A stretch of 64,000 nucleotides of DNA from assembly GCF_005871085.1 (NCBI RefSeq), contig NZ_VAUP01000005.1, forward strand, positions 62,001 through 126,000, written 5' to 3'. Positions 18,203 through 26,339 of this stretch are shown here, in pieces. Source of the DNA: Xanthobacter autotrophicus. Its GTDB lineage: Bacteria; Pseudomonadota; Alphaproteobacteria; Rhizobiales; Xanthobacteraceae. Below the pieces are notes generated by a model. The model did no database searches, was not told where the DNA came from, and saw only the letters and a list, made by a program, of their open reading frames with translations. The translations under genes were made by a program, and so were the position numbers. How positions within the stretch are numbered: the stretch's first letter is position 1; every line of letters starts with the position of its first letter.

Positions 18203-19945
18203 ATGACCACGGCGACCACCGAACGCATCGGCCACTACGAAATCACCGCGCTGCTGGGATCGGGCGGCAACGGCCGCGTCCACGCCGCCCGCGACACCAT
18301 GCTGGGCCGCGAGGTGGCCATCAAGTCGCTGCGCCCCGAACTGATGAACGATACCAGCTTCCTCGATCGTTTCCGCGCCGAGGCCAGCAGCCTGGCCCGC
18401 CTCAACCATCCCAATATCGCGACGCTGTTCGCCCTCCAGCCTGAGGGCAGCAACCTCTACATGATCATGGAGCTGGTGCGCGGGCGCACCCTGGAGAGCG
18501 TGCTCCAGCAGCGCGGCGGCCCGTTGCCGGTTCAGGAATGCCTCGCCATCGTGGCGCAGGTGGCGGATGGCCTCGCCTATGCCCATTCCATGGGTGTGAT
18601 CCATCGCGACATCAAGCCGTCCAACCTCATGATCACCGACGATGGCCGCGTGAAGATCATGGATTTCGGGATCGCCCGGGTGGCCGGCAGCCAGCGCCTG
18701 ACGCGCGACGGCTCCATTATCGGAACGCTGGCCTATATCGCGCCAGAGCAATTGCGCGGCAGCCCCGGCGACGAGCGCTCGGACCTCTACAGCCTGGCCA
18801 TCGTGGTCTACGAAATGCTCTCCGGCGCACCACCGTTCGCGGCCGACACCGACTACGACCTGATCCAGGCCCATGTGAACACCAAGCCGCAGCGCCTCAT
18901 CCCCAAGGTGCCCGGCCTGTCGGTGAAGGCGGAAGGCGCCATCCTGCAGGCGCTCGCCAAGAAGCCGGAACAGCGCTTCCCGACCGTCCGGGCCTTCAGC
19001 GACGCCCTGGGCGCCACCAGCCTGCGCGCCGAAGCCACCGGGGTGATCCAGAACTATACGCGCCTCATCGCCAATCCCTCTGACGGTGGCTCGAAGACCA
19101 TCGCGCCCCAGCCGCTTCCCGCCCCCGGCCCCATGGGCCGCCTGCGGGCTGCGGTCGAGGCCGCATGGCAGCGCTTCAAGGCCATGCCCATCGAACTGCG
19201 CGGGCTCGCCATCGGCGGCGTGGCGGCCGTGGTGGTGGCAGGCGTGGTGGTGGTGGACAGTTTCCGTGGCCCGACGCCGGCGCCCACCCCGCGCACCGAT
19301 ACGGCACACGCGCCCAGCGAGCGGCGTGGCCCCACCGGCAACGCGACCACCGGCAACGCCGCCAGCAATGCCGCGCGGATCGAGAACATGTATTTCGATC
19401 GCAATACGCGACCAGCCACCACCGCCGCGACCACCACGGAAACGAAGGTCGCCACGGCGCCGCCGGCCATGACCTCCGCCGAACTGCGCACCGCCATGGG
19501 CGAGGCCATGGAGCGCCGCGACTATAGCCGCGCCTATGAGCTGGCGTCCCGGCTCGCCGAAACCGGCAATGCGGAGGCGCTGTATACGCTGGGCTTCCTG
19601 CTGGAGAAGGGCGAGGGCGTCGGCCAGAGCTTCGTTTCCGCCGCCTACAAGTATCGCCAGGCGGCGGAAAAGGACCTGGCGAAGGCCCAATGGCGCCTTG
19701 GCAATCTTTATTACACGGGCAAGGGGTTCGGCGCCCCGGACTACAAGGAAGCACGGGCCTGGTATCTGAAAGCCGCGCAGCAGGGCGTCGCGGAAGCGCA
19801 ATACAATCTCGGCGTGATCTTCGAGAACGGCCAGGGTATTGATCCGGACCGCAACGCCGCCCGCTATTGGTACGACCTCGCCGCGGCGCAGGGCAACGCC
19901 CGCGCCCGGCAGGCGCTGGAAGCCTTGGGCGGCGCATCCCGATGA
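18203..19945 (+). CDS. Ser/Thr protein kinase-transmembrane-Sel1 repeat protein
   Basis: A 580-residue Hanks-type kinase. The glycine loop GSGGNGRV covers residues 19-26, the ATP lysine is Lys41 in VAIKSL, the catalytic Asp136 is in HRDIKPSN and the metal-binding Asp154 in DFG. After a linker one helix spans about 334-352. A Thr/Ala/Pro-rich spacer then leads to three Sel1-like repeats (about 455-578, with LGFLLEKGEGV, LGNLYYTGKGF and LGVIFENGQGI). Predicted topology: kinase in the cytosol, Sel1 repeats in the periplasm where they could bind a ligand or the protease domain of the first operon gene. The gene is the third of the FHA-PP2C-kinase operon. Confidence 0.92.
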   Translation: MTTATTERIGHYEITALLGSGGNGRVHAARDTMLGREVAIKSLRPELMNDTSFLDRFRAEASSLARLNHPNIATLFALQPEGSNLYMIMELVRGRTLESVLQQRGGPLPVQECLAIVAQVADGLAYAHSMGVIHRDIKPSNLMITDDGRVKIMDFGIARVAGSQRLTRDGSIIGTLAYIAPEQLRGSPGDERSDLYSLAIVVYEMLSGAPPFAADTDYDLIQAHVNTKPQRLIPKVPGLSVKAEGAILQALAKKPEQRFPTVRAFSDALGATSLRAEATGVIQNYTRLIANPSDGGSKTIAPQPLPAPGPMGRLRAAVEAAWQRFKAMPIELRGLAIGGVAAVVVAGVVVVDSFRGPTPAPTPRTDTAHAPSERRGPTGNATTGNAASNAARIENMYFDRNTRPATTAATTTETKVATAPPAMTSAELRTAMGEAMERRDYSRAYELASRLAETGNAEALYTLGFLLEKGEGVGQSFVSAAYKYRQAAEKDLAKAQWRLGNLYYTGKGFGAPDYKEARAWYLKAAQQGVAEAQYNLGVIFENGQGIDPDRNAARYWYDLAAAQGNARARQALEALGGASR

Positions 19946-20032
19946 CCATCTGCCCATTTCGTGGGGGGCGGTGAGCGCCCTCCGCCGCTGATATCAGGTG
20001 GAGGGAGAGCCAAGCTCAATAGCCGCCCGAGC

Positions 20033-20659
20033 TCAATAGTCGCCGTCGGTGATCACCTGCCGGCCACCAGTCGCGGCCGCAGCGGCGCCGCCCGCCCCCG
20101 CCCCTGCGGCAGCCGGGACCCCGCCACCGGCGATCTGCGGCGGACCAGAGGGTGGTGGTCCGCCGCCCGAGGACGCAGGCCCCGCGCCGGGACCCGTCGG
20201 GCTGGACGCGGCGCTCGCGCCGCCGCCTGCCGCGGGTTCCGAGGTGCGGGATGCCGGCATCCTGGGATCGCGCGCCCCGGCGTCGGGCTCGCGGGAGGCC
20301 GTATCGCTGGGGGGATCCTGATCCTTCCTGTTCTTGCGCGAGCCCGAGCCGGATTTCTTCGACGCGCTCCCCGACCCGCTGCCCGACCGGCTGCGTCCGG
20401 CGCTTGACCCTCCCGATGGTGCACGGCGCGAGGGCATGGGAATGCGCAGCATGCCGGGCACCATCATCAAACCACGCGGAATGCGCAGGGCCTGCGCCGG
20501 TTCGGGCACAAGGGCCAGGGCGAGAAGCACCCCGCCGCCCAGGAGGCCCCCCAGGAGGGTGCGCCGGGAGACCGGCGGTTGGCTCTCCCGGAGCAACGCG
20601 TTTTCGGGCAAAGACGGCGATTGCGCCGCCGGGCCGGCCGTGTCTTGGGTCATTTCCAT
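20033..20659 (-). CDS. Low-complexity protein with Tat-like signal sequence, unknown function
   Basis: A 208-residue protein I do not recognise. An N-terminal SRRTLLGGLLGGG motif followed by a hydrophobic stretch resembles a twin-arginine export signal ending near AQA. The rest is very low in complexity: a Ser/Gly/Arg/Lys-rich stretch, an acidic and Pro-rich middle, and a Gly/Ala/Pro-rich C-terminus ending in TDGDY. There is no globular domain. It is convergent with the Ser/Thr kinase operon; an abundance of Ser and Thr would make it a plausible substrate, but that is speculation. Coding confidence rests on the signal peptide and the ATG start. Confidence 0.6.
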   Translation of the reverse strand: MEMTQDTAGPAAQSPSLPENALLRESQPPVSRRTLLGGLLGGGVLLALALVPEPAQALRIPRGLMMVPGMLRIPMPSRRAPSGGSSAGRSRSGSGSGSASKKSGSGSRKNRKDQDPPSDTASREPDAGARDPRMPASRTSEPAAGGGASAASSPTGPGAGPASSGGGPPPSGPPQIAGGGVPAAAGAGAGGAAAAATGGRQVITDGDY

Positions 20660-21121
20660 CCTCGATGCGACCTTGCCGGGGGTCGTCCAGCGCCTTCAGG
20701 AAAGCGCACGGCGGTATCGGCTCTTGCCGCTCGCGGCGGACGCAGAGCGGCGAACACGGGATCATTGGAGGTGGCCGCCTTCAAACCGGTCACCACCTGC
20801 TCGAGCAGGTGTCCGCCAACATCCTCGCGGCAGCACCTTCCACACCGGTCGCGTGCCATAGAGTAGACCTTGGCGCGCCGGCAGCAATCCGACCGATCGT
20901 CCTACGACCTGTCCTATGACCTCGGACGCAGGAGTTCGCGGTCCAATTCCGGTGAGCAGGAGGACCTTATTATGATGCCTCTATTTTCAGAACGGCATGG
21001 GTTTTGGCCATCGGATTCAGCCGGAACATGAGCGATTATTCCTAGATGACGCGCAGATCCGTCTCTTTACTTGGTCGACCTATGCTATAAACCGCGACGT
21101 CTCAGCAACCCCGAGGCGACA
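20660..21121. other. Intergenic region, about 460 bases, nothing clear
   Basis: This gap separates the Tat-like protein start and the hybrid kinase start. I see an A+T-rich stretch near 20965-21070, a CCTAGA half-site-like sequence near 21041 and an inverted element around 20800-20820 (CACCTGCTCGAGCAGGTG), but no convincing gene. The promoters of both divergent genes must lie here. Confidence 0.4.
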
Positions 21122-23023
21122 GTGACGCTCCAGAGGTCGACATTGTCCCTGTCTCCCGGCGCGGAACCGCTGGTGGGCGGAACGAGCCACCGGAGCGAAC
21201 GCGCCCTGGAGCCCACGGGCGCGCATGACCGGGTACAATCCGAGCAGTTGAAGGTCCTGTTTAGGAATACCCCCGTCGGCGTGCTTGGCGCCATGATCGG
21301 CGGCCTCATCCTCGCTTATGTGCTGCTGCTGCACGACGGCGTGTCGTTCGACACGGTGTCGACCTGGGCGGCGGTGCTGGTCGCGGTCGCGTTCAGCCAC
21401 CTCGTCCTATGCTGGATCTACTGGCGTGTCGCGCTGCCCGCGCGCCTGCCAACGCTGGCCCTGATCTTCACCTTGATCAGCCTCCTGGAAGGCATCATCT
21501 GGGGCGCGGGCTCGGTTCTGCTGGTCTCGCCCAGCCGCATCGAGCTCCAGCTGTGGGTGATGATCGTCACCTCGGCGGTGGCGTCGGGCGCCGCCTCGGC
21601 GTTCGGCAGCTACCTGCCGGCCTTCTACGCGCTGCTGTTTCCCGCCATGCTGCCTTATCCGGTCTGGGCGGTGCTGCATGGCGGCATCCTCTCCCACGCC
21701 CTGATGGTGCTGGACCTGCTCTATGTGGTGGCCATGGCCGCGCTGGGCTGGCGTTCCAACCGCGGCCTGGTGGAGGCCCTGCGGCTGCGGTTCGAGAACA
21801 TCGACCTGCTGGTGGAGGTGCGCAACGAGAAGGAGCGCGCCGAGCAGGCCAGCCGGGACAAGTCGCGCTTTCTCGCCGCCGCGAGCCACGACCTGCGCCA
21901 GCCGGTGCATGCGCTGACCATGTTTCTCGGCGCCATGCAGAATTGCAGCCTGGACGCGCCGGCCCGCCAGATCCTGGGGCACATCGACGAATCCGTCTCC
22001 GCCCTCGACGGCCTCTTCACCTCGCTGCTCGACATCTCGCGCCTCGACGCCGGCGTGGTGCAATCGGATTCCCGCGCCTTCCACATCCACCCGCTGGTGG
22101 AACGGATCGTACGCGACTACGACGAGGAGGCGGCCCGCAAGGGGATCGCGCTGGTGGTGCAGCCCTGCTCCCTCGCGGTGCTGGCCGACCCGATCCTGCT
22201 GGAACGCGTGCTGCGCAATCTGGTCTCCAATGCGGTGCGCTACACCGACCGGGGCCGCGTCGTCATCGGCTGCAGGCGCGGCCGGCGCCTGTCCATCGAG
22301 GTCTGGGATACAGGGAAAGGCATCCCACGCGAGGAACAGCAGCGGATCTTCCAAGAATACTACCAGCTCGGCAATGCGGAGCGCGACCGCGCCATGGGCC
22401 TGGGGCTGGGACTGGCCATCGTCAAGCGGCTCGCCGAACTCATGGCCTGCCCGTTGGCGCTCAAGTCGCGGCCGGGCAAGGGATCGGTCTTCGCCATCTC
22501 CGTCCCTATCGCCGCCGCCGCGCCCGAGCAACCCGCCGCCGCCCCAGGACCTTCGCGCGGCGCCATGGTGTCGGGCCTGATCCTGGTGGTGGATGACGAG
22601 ACCGCCATCCAATCCGCCATGCAGAGCCTGCTTGCGAGCTGGGGACACGAAGTCATCGTCGCCGAATCCTGCGCCCAGATGCTCGACAAGGTCGCCACCT
22701 GCCCGCGCCAGCCCGATCTCATCATCTGCGACTATCGCCTGCGCCAGGGCGAGAACGGCATCGCCACCATCCAGCGGCTTCAGTCCGAATACAATGAAGA
22801 CATTCCCGCCCTGCTGATCACCGGCGACACCGCGCCCGACCGGCTCAAGGAAGCCCGCGAAAGCGGCTTCCTGCTGCTCCACAAGCCGCTCCACAACAGC
22901 AAGCTGCGGGCCGCCATCACCAACCTGCTGGCTCAGGGCGCCCGCGCCTTGCCGCCTGAAGGGGATGCGCGGGTCAGATCAGGTTCCCCTGGCGCGCCGC
23001 GCTCGCCGCCTGGGTCCGGTTGA
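21122..23023 (+). CDS. Hybrid sensor histidine kinase with multi-helix membrane sensor
   Basis: A 633-residue protein if it starts at the GTG at 21122 (behind GAGGC); an upstream TTG at 21071 is less likely. Six or seven membrane helices fill the first ~200 residues, with no recognisable periplasmic sensor domain. A HisKA domain follows with the phospho-acceptor in SHDLRQPVH, then the ATPase domain (NLVSNAVRYTD, WDTGKGIP, GLGLGLAIVKRL) and a C-terminal receiver whose phospho-Asp is in CDYRL and Lys in LHKPL. The last part is Pro/Ser-rich and overlaps by 50 bases, tail to tail, the LuxR-type regulator gene, its likely partner. Layout resembles hybrid kinases of the alcohol-oxidation regulatory systems, but the ligand is unknown. 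Confidence 0.88.
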   Translation: MTLQRSTLSLSPGAEPLVGGTSHRSERALEPTGAHDRVQSEQLKVLFRNTPVGVLGAMIGGLILAYVLLLHDGVSFDTVSTWAAVLVAVAFSHLVLCWIYWRVALPARLPTLALIFTLISLLEGIIWGAGSVLLVSPSRIELQLWVMIVTSAVASGAASAFGSYLPAFYALLFPAMLPYPVWAVLHGGILSHALMVLDLLYVVAMAALGWRSNRGLVEALRLRFENIDLLVEVRNEKERAEQASRDKSRFLAAASHDLRQPVHALTMFLGAMQNCSLDAPARQILGHIDESVSALDGLFTSLLDISRLDAGVVQSDSRAFHIHPLVERIVRDYDEEAARKGIALVVQPCSLAVLADPILLERVLRNLVSNAVRYTDRGRVVIGCRRGRRLSIEVWDTGKGIPREEQQRIFQEYYQLGNAERDRAMGLGLGLAIVKRLAELMACPLALKSRPGKGSVFAISVPIAAAAPEQPAAAPGPSRGAMVSGLILVVDDETAIQSAMQSLLASWGHEVIVAESCAQMLDKVATCPRQPDLIICDYRLRQGENGIATIQRLQSEYNEDIPALLITGDTAPDRLKEARESGFLLLHKPLHNSKLRAAITNLLAQGARALPPEGDARVRSGSPGAPRSPPGSG

Positions 23024-23606
23024 TCACGTGCAATGACCTGAAAATGCTGGTGACATGCACCTTCACCGTCTTCTCGGACAGGTCGAGGGTGTTGCCGATC
23101 TCCTTGTTGGAGAGCCCGCGCGACAGCAGCTTCAAGACCTCCAGCTGCCGGGTCGTGAGGTGGGGCGGAGGTTCCTCCACCGCCTCGCACGCCACCACCG
23201 GCGCGGCATCCGGAAGCAGCGTGAAGGGTGGCACATAGACATGCCCCTTCAGCACGAATTCCATGGCGTCGAGCAGGGTCTGGCGGCTGGCCGATTTGGG
23301 CACATAGCCGAGCGCCCCGAGCGCCAGCGCCTCCTTCACGTCGTGGGCGTTTTCCGACGAGGACAGGACGATCACCGGCAGCGTCGGCCGCCGCCGACCG
23401 AATTCCGGAATGGCGGACATGCCCCCCATTCCGGGCAGGCCGAGATCCAGCACCACGATATCCAGGTCCGCGTGCTCCTCCACAATGTCGAGGCCGCGCG
23501 CGCAATCGTGGGCCTCCAGCACGCACGACCCCGCAAAGCCGCTCAGGAGCAGGGCGGCGACGCCCTCACGCACCACGGAATGATCGTCTACGATTAGTAT
23601 TTTCAT
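22974..23606 (-). CDS. LuxR/NarL-type response regulator
   Basis: A 210-residue regulator from the ATG at 23606 (MKILIVDDH). The receiver has the acidic pocket DD, the phospho-Asp in VVLDLGLPG and the Lys in VPKSAS. The DNA-binding helix-turn-helix follows (LTTRQLEVLKLLSRGLSNKE, then KTVKVHV). It overlaps the hybrid kinase gene tail to tail, so the two are transcribed toward each other. Transcription of one may dampen the other. A CCTAGGAC sequence lies about 105 bases upstream of the start. Confidence 0.92.
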   Translation of the reverse strand: MKILIVDDHSVVREGVAALLLSGFAGSCVLEAHDCARGLDIVEEHADLDIVVLDLGLPGMGGMSAIPEFGRRRPTLPVIVLSSSENAHDVKEALALGALGYVPKSASRQTLLDAMEFVLKGHVYVPPFTLLPDAAPVVACEAVEEPPPHLTTRQLEVLKLLSRGLSNKEIGNTLDLSEKTVKVHVTSIFRSLHVINRTQAASAARQGNLI

Positions 23607-23973
23607 GGCCGGCAACCACCGAACGCCCCGGACTTCGAGCGGCTGGCGCGAAAATCGCTGCCACACAATCTATATCTTGACGGCGAGGCCCGGCAAGATG
23701 GGCCAATGGGCCTAGGACGTTTTCGGCTCGCAGCGGCCTACGGCAGCCAGTGGGGACAACGTGTGTTCACACGTCGCCGTCCGCCCCTGCCGCAAGCGGG
23801 CCTGATGCGGGACCGCGCACCGGCCGGATCCTGTTTCGGAAGGGACGGCCTCTCCTTCATACCAAGGTTTTACCCGTCCGATATCCATTGGCTAGATTTG
23901 CCTCGCCACGCATAATTTCGCCGAGAGCGCTGTTGACCTAGATTTTCCTTGTACTCAACAAGGACATCACGTC
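23607..23973. promoter_or_regulatory. Divergent intergenic region with CCTAGGAC and a possible promoter
   Basis: This 367-base gap lies between the LuxR-type regulator and the small exported protein. CCTAGGAC occurs at 23711-23718. A TTGACC hexamer lies at 23933-23938, just ahead of the hairpin described separately. I see no gene. Confidence 0.4.
23947..23963 (+). promoter_or_regulatory. Hairpin that may hide the ribosome binding site of the next gene
   Basis: CCTTGT (23947-23952) pairs with ACAAGG (23958-23963) around a five-base loop. The 3' arm holds most of the only Shine-Dalgarno-like sequence, AAGGA, nine bases before the ATG at 23974. Folding would block initiation. Confidence 0.45.
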
Positions 23974-24267
23974 ATGAACGCACATCTTAAGATCATCGCC
24001 GCCCTCGGCACCCTGGCCTTCGTGGGCATCGGCATCATCAACAGTGCCTATGCCGATGAATACACGGCGAAGGAGAACGAGGAAGAATACCAGGTCTTCG
24101 CCAATGACTATGCCAATGGTCACAATCGTCCCCTCTTCTACTCCAACCAGCAGAACGTGGTGAACGTACCGCACGTGCTGCGTCACCCGGTGCCGGCCAC
24201 CCCGCGCACCGGCACCTCGGACCCCCACTGGGGCCCTGCCCAGGACGCGACCTCGCAGGCGTACTGA
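23974..24267 (+). CDS. Small exported protein of unknown function
   Basis: A 97-residue protein with a clear signal peptide (MNAHLKIIAALGTLAFVGIG..., probable cleavage after AYA). The mature part is short, first acidic (YTAKENEEEYQVF), then rich in Asn, His and Pro, with no cysteine and no domain I recognise. It stands alone on the plus strand, with its ribosome binding site in a small hairpin upstream and a terminator-like hairpin downstream. A secreted or periplasmic structural or metal-binding role is possible but cannot be read from the sequence. Confidence 0.75.
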   Translation: MNAHLKIIAALGTLAFVGIGIINSAYADEYTAKENEEEYQVFANDYANGHNRPLFYSNQQNVVNVPHVLRHPVPATPRTGTSDPHWGPAQDATSQAY

Positions 24268-24299
24268 CGGACTCCTCTCCGGTCCAACCGGTTGCGGCA

Positions 24300-24330
24300 C
24301 AACGGGCGACGGCATGACCGCCGCCCGTTG
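24300..24330 (+). terminator. Terminator-like hairpin
   Basis: CAACGGGCGACGG pairs with CCGCCGCCCGTTG (12 of 13 positions) around a five-base loop, 32 bases after the small exported protein gene. There is no U-tract. Confidence 0.5.
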
Positions 24331-24532
24331 CCTCCGGGACGGATCCGGGCAAGTTGAACGGACATCTCCACGAAACCGTCTCTCTTCTTCAAAATTGACC
24401 CGCCCGGTCCGATCAGCTGCGATAAGTCTGGTCGGTACGTGCCTTAGTCTGCGTCGTGCAAGCCCGTGCCCCGTCCGCTAGGACGGGCGCGGGCGCAGCC
24501 GTGTCCGCATCCCCGCCCTCGGTCTGGTCTGC

Positions 24533-25048
24533 TCAGCGCCAGTGTAGGCGAGCCCAGCGCGCCAGCACGCGCAGCCGCGCCTTCAACTCGGCGAGGTGCA
24601 GCCAGCTCACCACGGAGGCCCGCACCGCTCCGGCCGTCGTGATGAGCCAGGCCATGGGCCGCAGGGTCATCAGTTGAGCCTTCCCGGCGGTGAAGATGCG
24701 TTCGATGAGGACGAAGCTGACGAGATTGGCGAGGAGAAAGGCGAGCGCCCCCACCTTCGCGTGACCGTTGGCGATGCCGATCAGCGCCAGGAATTTCAGC
24801 GGCTCGACCACGATGTAAGGCACGCCGATGAGGACGAGGACGAGGTAAGGCGAGCGGCGCGCGATCCATCCCTCGAAGGCCCGCATGAGCCGCAGCTCGG
24901 CGATGCGGCGGATCAGCGGGCGATAGAGCGGCCGCACCAGCTCGTCGAGCAGGATGACCGCGCCGCACACAATGCGGAAGGCGGTCCGCAGCGCGGCTGG
25001 GAGCGGGTTTCTGGAGGCGCGGCGGGGCGGCGGGACGATCTGCGACAT
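24533..25048 (-). CDS. Integral membrane protein, unknown function
   Basis: A 171-residue protein. A basic N-terminus leads to a first hydrophobic stretch (AAL...IVCGAVILLDELVRPLY), then two strong helices (PYLVLVLIGVPYIVVEPLKFLAL and GALAFLLANLVSFVLI) and a basic, Arg/Leu-rich tail. I know similar small inner-membrane proteins in Rhizobiales but no assigned function. It stands alone on the minus strand. Confidence 0.7.
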   Translation of the reverse strand: MSQIVPPPRRASRNPLPAALRTAFRIVCGAVILLDELVRPLYRPLIRRIAELRLMRAFEGWIARRSPYLVLVLIGVPYIVVEPLKFLALIGIANGHAKVGALAFLLANLVSFVLIERIFTAGKAQLMTLRPMAWLITTAGAVRASVVSWLHLAELKARLRVLARWARLHWR

Positions 25049-25183
25049 GCGCGGCGACGATCGGAGCCAATTGCGGCCGACTTCGGGCCGGGGGAGCGCT
25101 CAGGCCGGAACCTGCGGGCCTGACGGAGCGCTGTCGGACCGGCCGTCCTTAGCCATCCCGTAAGGGAATGGCCTGAGGCGCGA

Positions 25184-25576
25184 TCAGTCGGCGAGGGCGG
25201 ATCCGGACCTCGCCTGCAGCGCGCGGTCGATGCAATCGATCATGACATCGCCGTCGAAGGGCTTGGCCAGGAAGCCGAAGGTACCCGCGGCCTCCACCTG
25301 CCGCCGGATGCGCTCCTCCGGAAAGGCGGTGATGAAGATGAGCGGGGTCTGGTCGCCACGGGCGCGCAGGTGACTGCGCAGCTCCACGCCGCTCATGCCT
25401 GGCATCTGCACATCGGTAATAACGCAGTCGGTCTCGCCCAGCAGGGACGACACCAGGAAATCCTCGGCGGAAGCGAACGATTTCGCTCCGAAGCCAAGCG
25501 ACCGGACGAGGCTCTCCGTGGCGACACGGACCGACTCGTCATCGTCGATGATCGTGATCATCGGGAGAGGGGACAC
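25184..25576 (-). CDS. Single-domain response regulator (CheY/FixJ-receiver type)
   Basis: A 130-residue stand-alone receiver. The acidic pair is DDD near the start, the phospho-Asp lies in VITDVQMPGMSG, and the Thr/Lys positions in FITAFPE and LAKPFDGD. There is no output domain. It begins at a GTG (25576); an ATG five codons in is an alternative. It lies 107 bases downstream of the FixJ-type regulator gene on the same strand, so it may be a phosphate sink or an extra target of the PAS kinase. Confidence 0.9.
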   Translation of the reverse strand: MSPLPMITIIDDDESVRVATESLVRSLGFGAKSFASAEDFLVSSLLGETDCVITDVQMPGMSGVELRSHLRARGDQTPLIFITAFPEERIRRQVEAAGTFGFLAKPFDGDVMIDCIDRALQARSGSALAD

Positions 25577-25682
25577 TTCAAGCTACCTCTATACCGGACG
25601 ACCCGTGCGAGCTTGCGCGGGATCTGACGCTCACTATAGCGCCCTCCCCCCCGCAATCTGAATAATACACACGTTTGCACAC

Positions 25683-26339
25683 TCACCCTTTGGCATTGTC
25701 GATGCCCAGCGCCTCGGCCATGCGCACCAGATCGGCAAGGGATTGCGCCTCCATCTTGCGCATGACGTGGCCGCGATGGATCTTCACGGTGATCTCGCTG
25801 AGTCCCACCTCGGCGGCCACCTGCTTGTTCATGAGGCCGGCGGTGACCAGCGCCATCACCTGCTTCTCCCGCGGGCTCAGCGTCTCATACAGGGTGGTGA
25901 GGTGGGAGGCGGCCTTGCGCTCGTCGCGCCGCGTCCGGTCGATCTGAATGGCGGTGGCGACGGCGTCCAGCATGTCCTGGTCGCGGAATGGCTTGGTGAG
26001 GAAGTCCACGGCGCCCGCCTTCATGGCCCGCACCGTCATGGGAATGTCCCCATGGCCGGTCATGAAGATAATCGGCATGTCGGTGCCCCCCCGCGCCAAC
26101 TGGGCCTGAAAATCAAGCCCGCTCACGCCCGGCAGCCGGATGTCGAGCACCAGGCAGCGCGGCACGTCGGGAAGCTTTGCCGCAAGGAACTCGGCCGCCG
26201 AGGCGAACAGGGCTACCTCCAGGCCGATGGAGCGGAACAAGCTCGACAGGGCCTCGCGCAGGGCCGCGTCATCATCCACCACGATCACCACGGGATCAGT
26301 GGAGGGTGGCGCGGGACGGGACGGCGAGCGCTGGATCAC
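25683..26339 (-). CDS. FixJ-type two-component response regulator
   Basis: A 218-residue regulator starting with a GTG that overlaps the kinase stop (GTGA). The receiver shows DDD, the phospho-Asp in LVLDIRLPGVSG, the FMTGHGD segment and the conserved LTKPFRD lysine. The LuxR-type helix-turn-helix spans LSPREKQVMALVTAGLMNKQ and EITVKIHRG. FixJ/TodT-like regulators pair with PAS kinases; here the partner is the overlapping upstream gene. Targets are unknown. Confidence 0.93.
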   Translation of the reverse strand: MIQRSPSRPAPPSTDPVVIVVDDDAALREALSSLFRSIGLEVALFASAAEFLAAKLPDVPRCLVLDIRLPGVSGLDFQAQLARGGTDMPIIFMTGHGDIPMTVRAMKAGAVDFLTKPFRDQDMLDAVATAIQIDRTRRDERKAASHLTTLYETLSPREKQVMALVTAGLMNKQVAAEVGLSEITVKIHRGHVMRKMEAQSLADLVRMAEALGIDNAKG

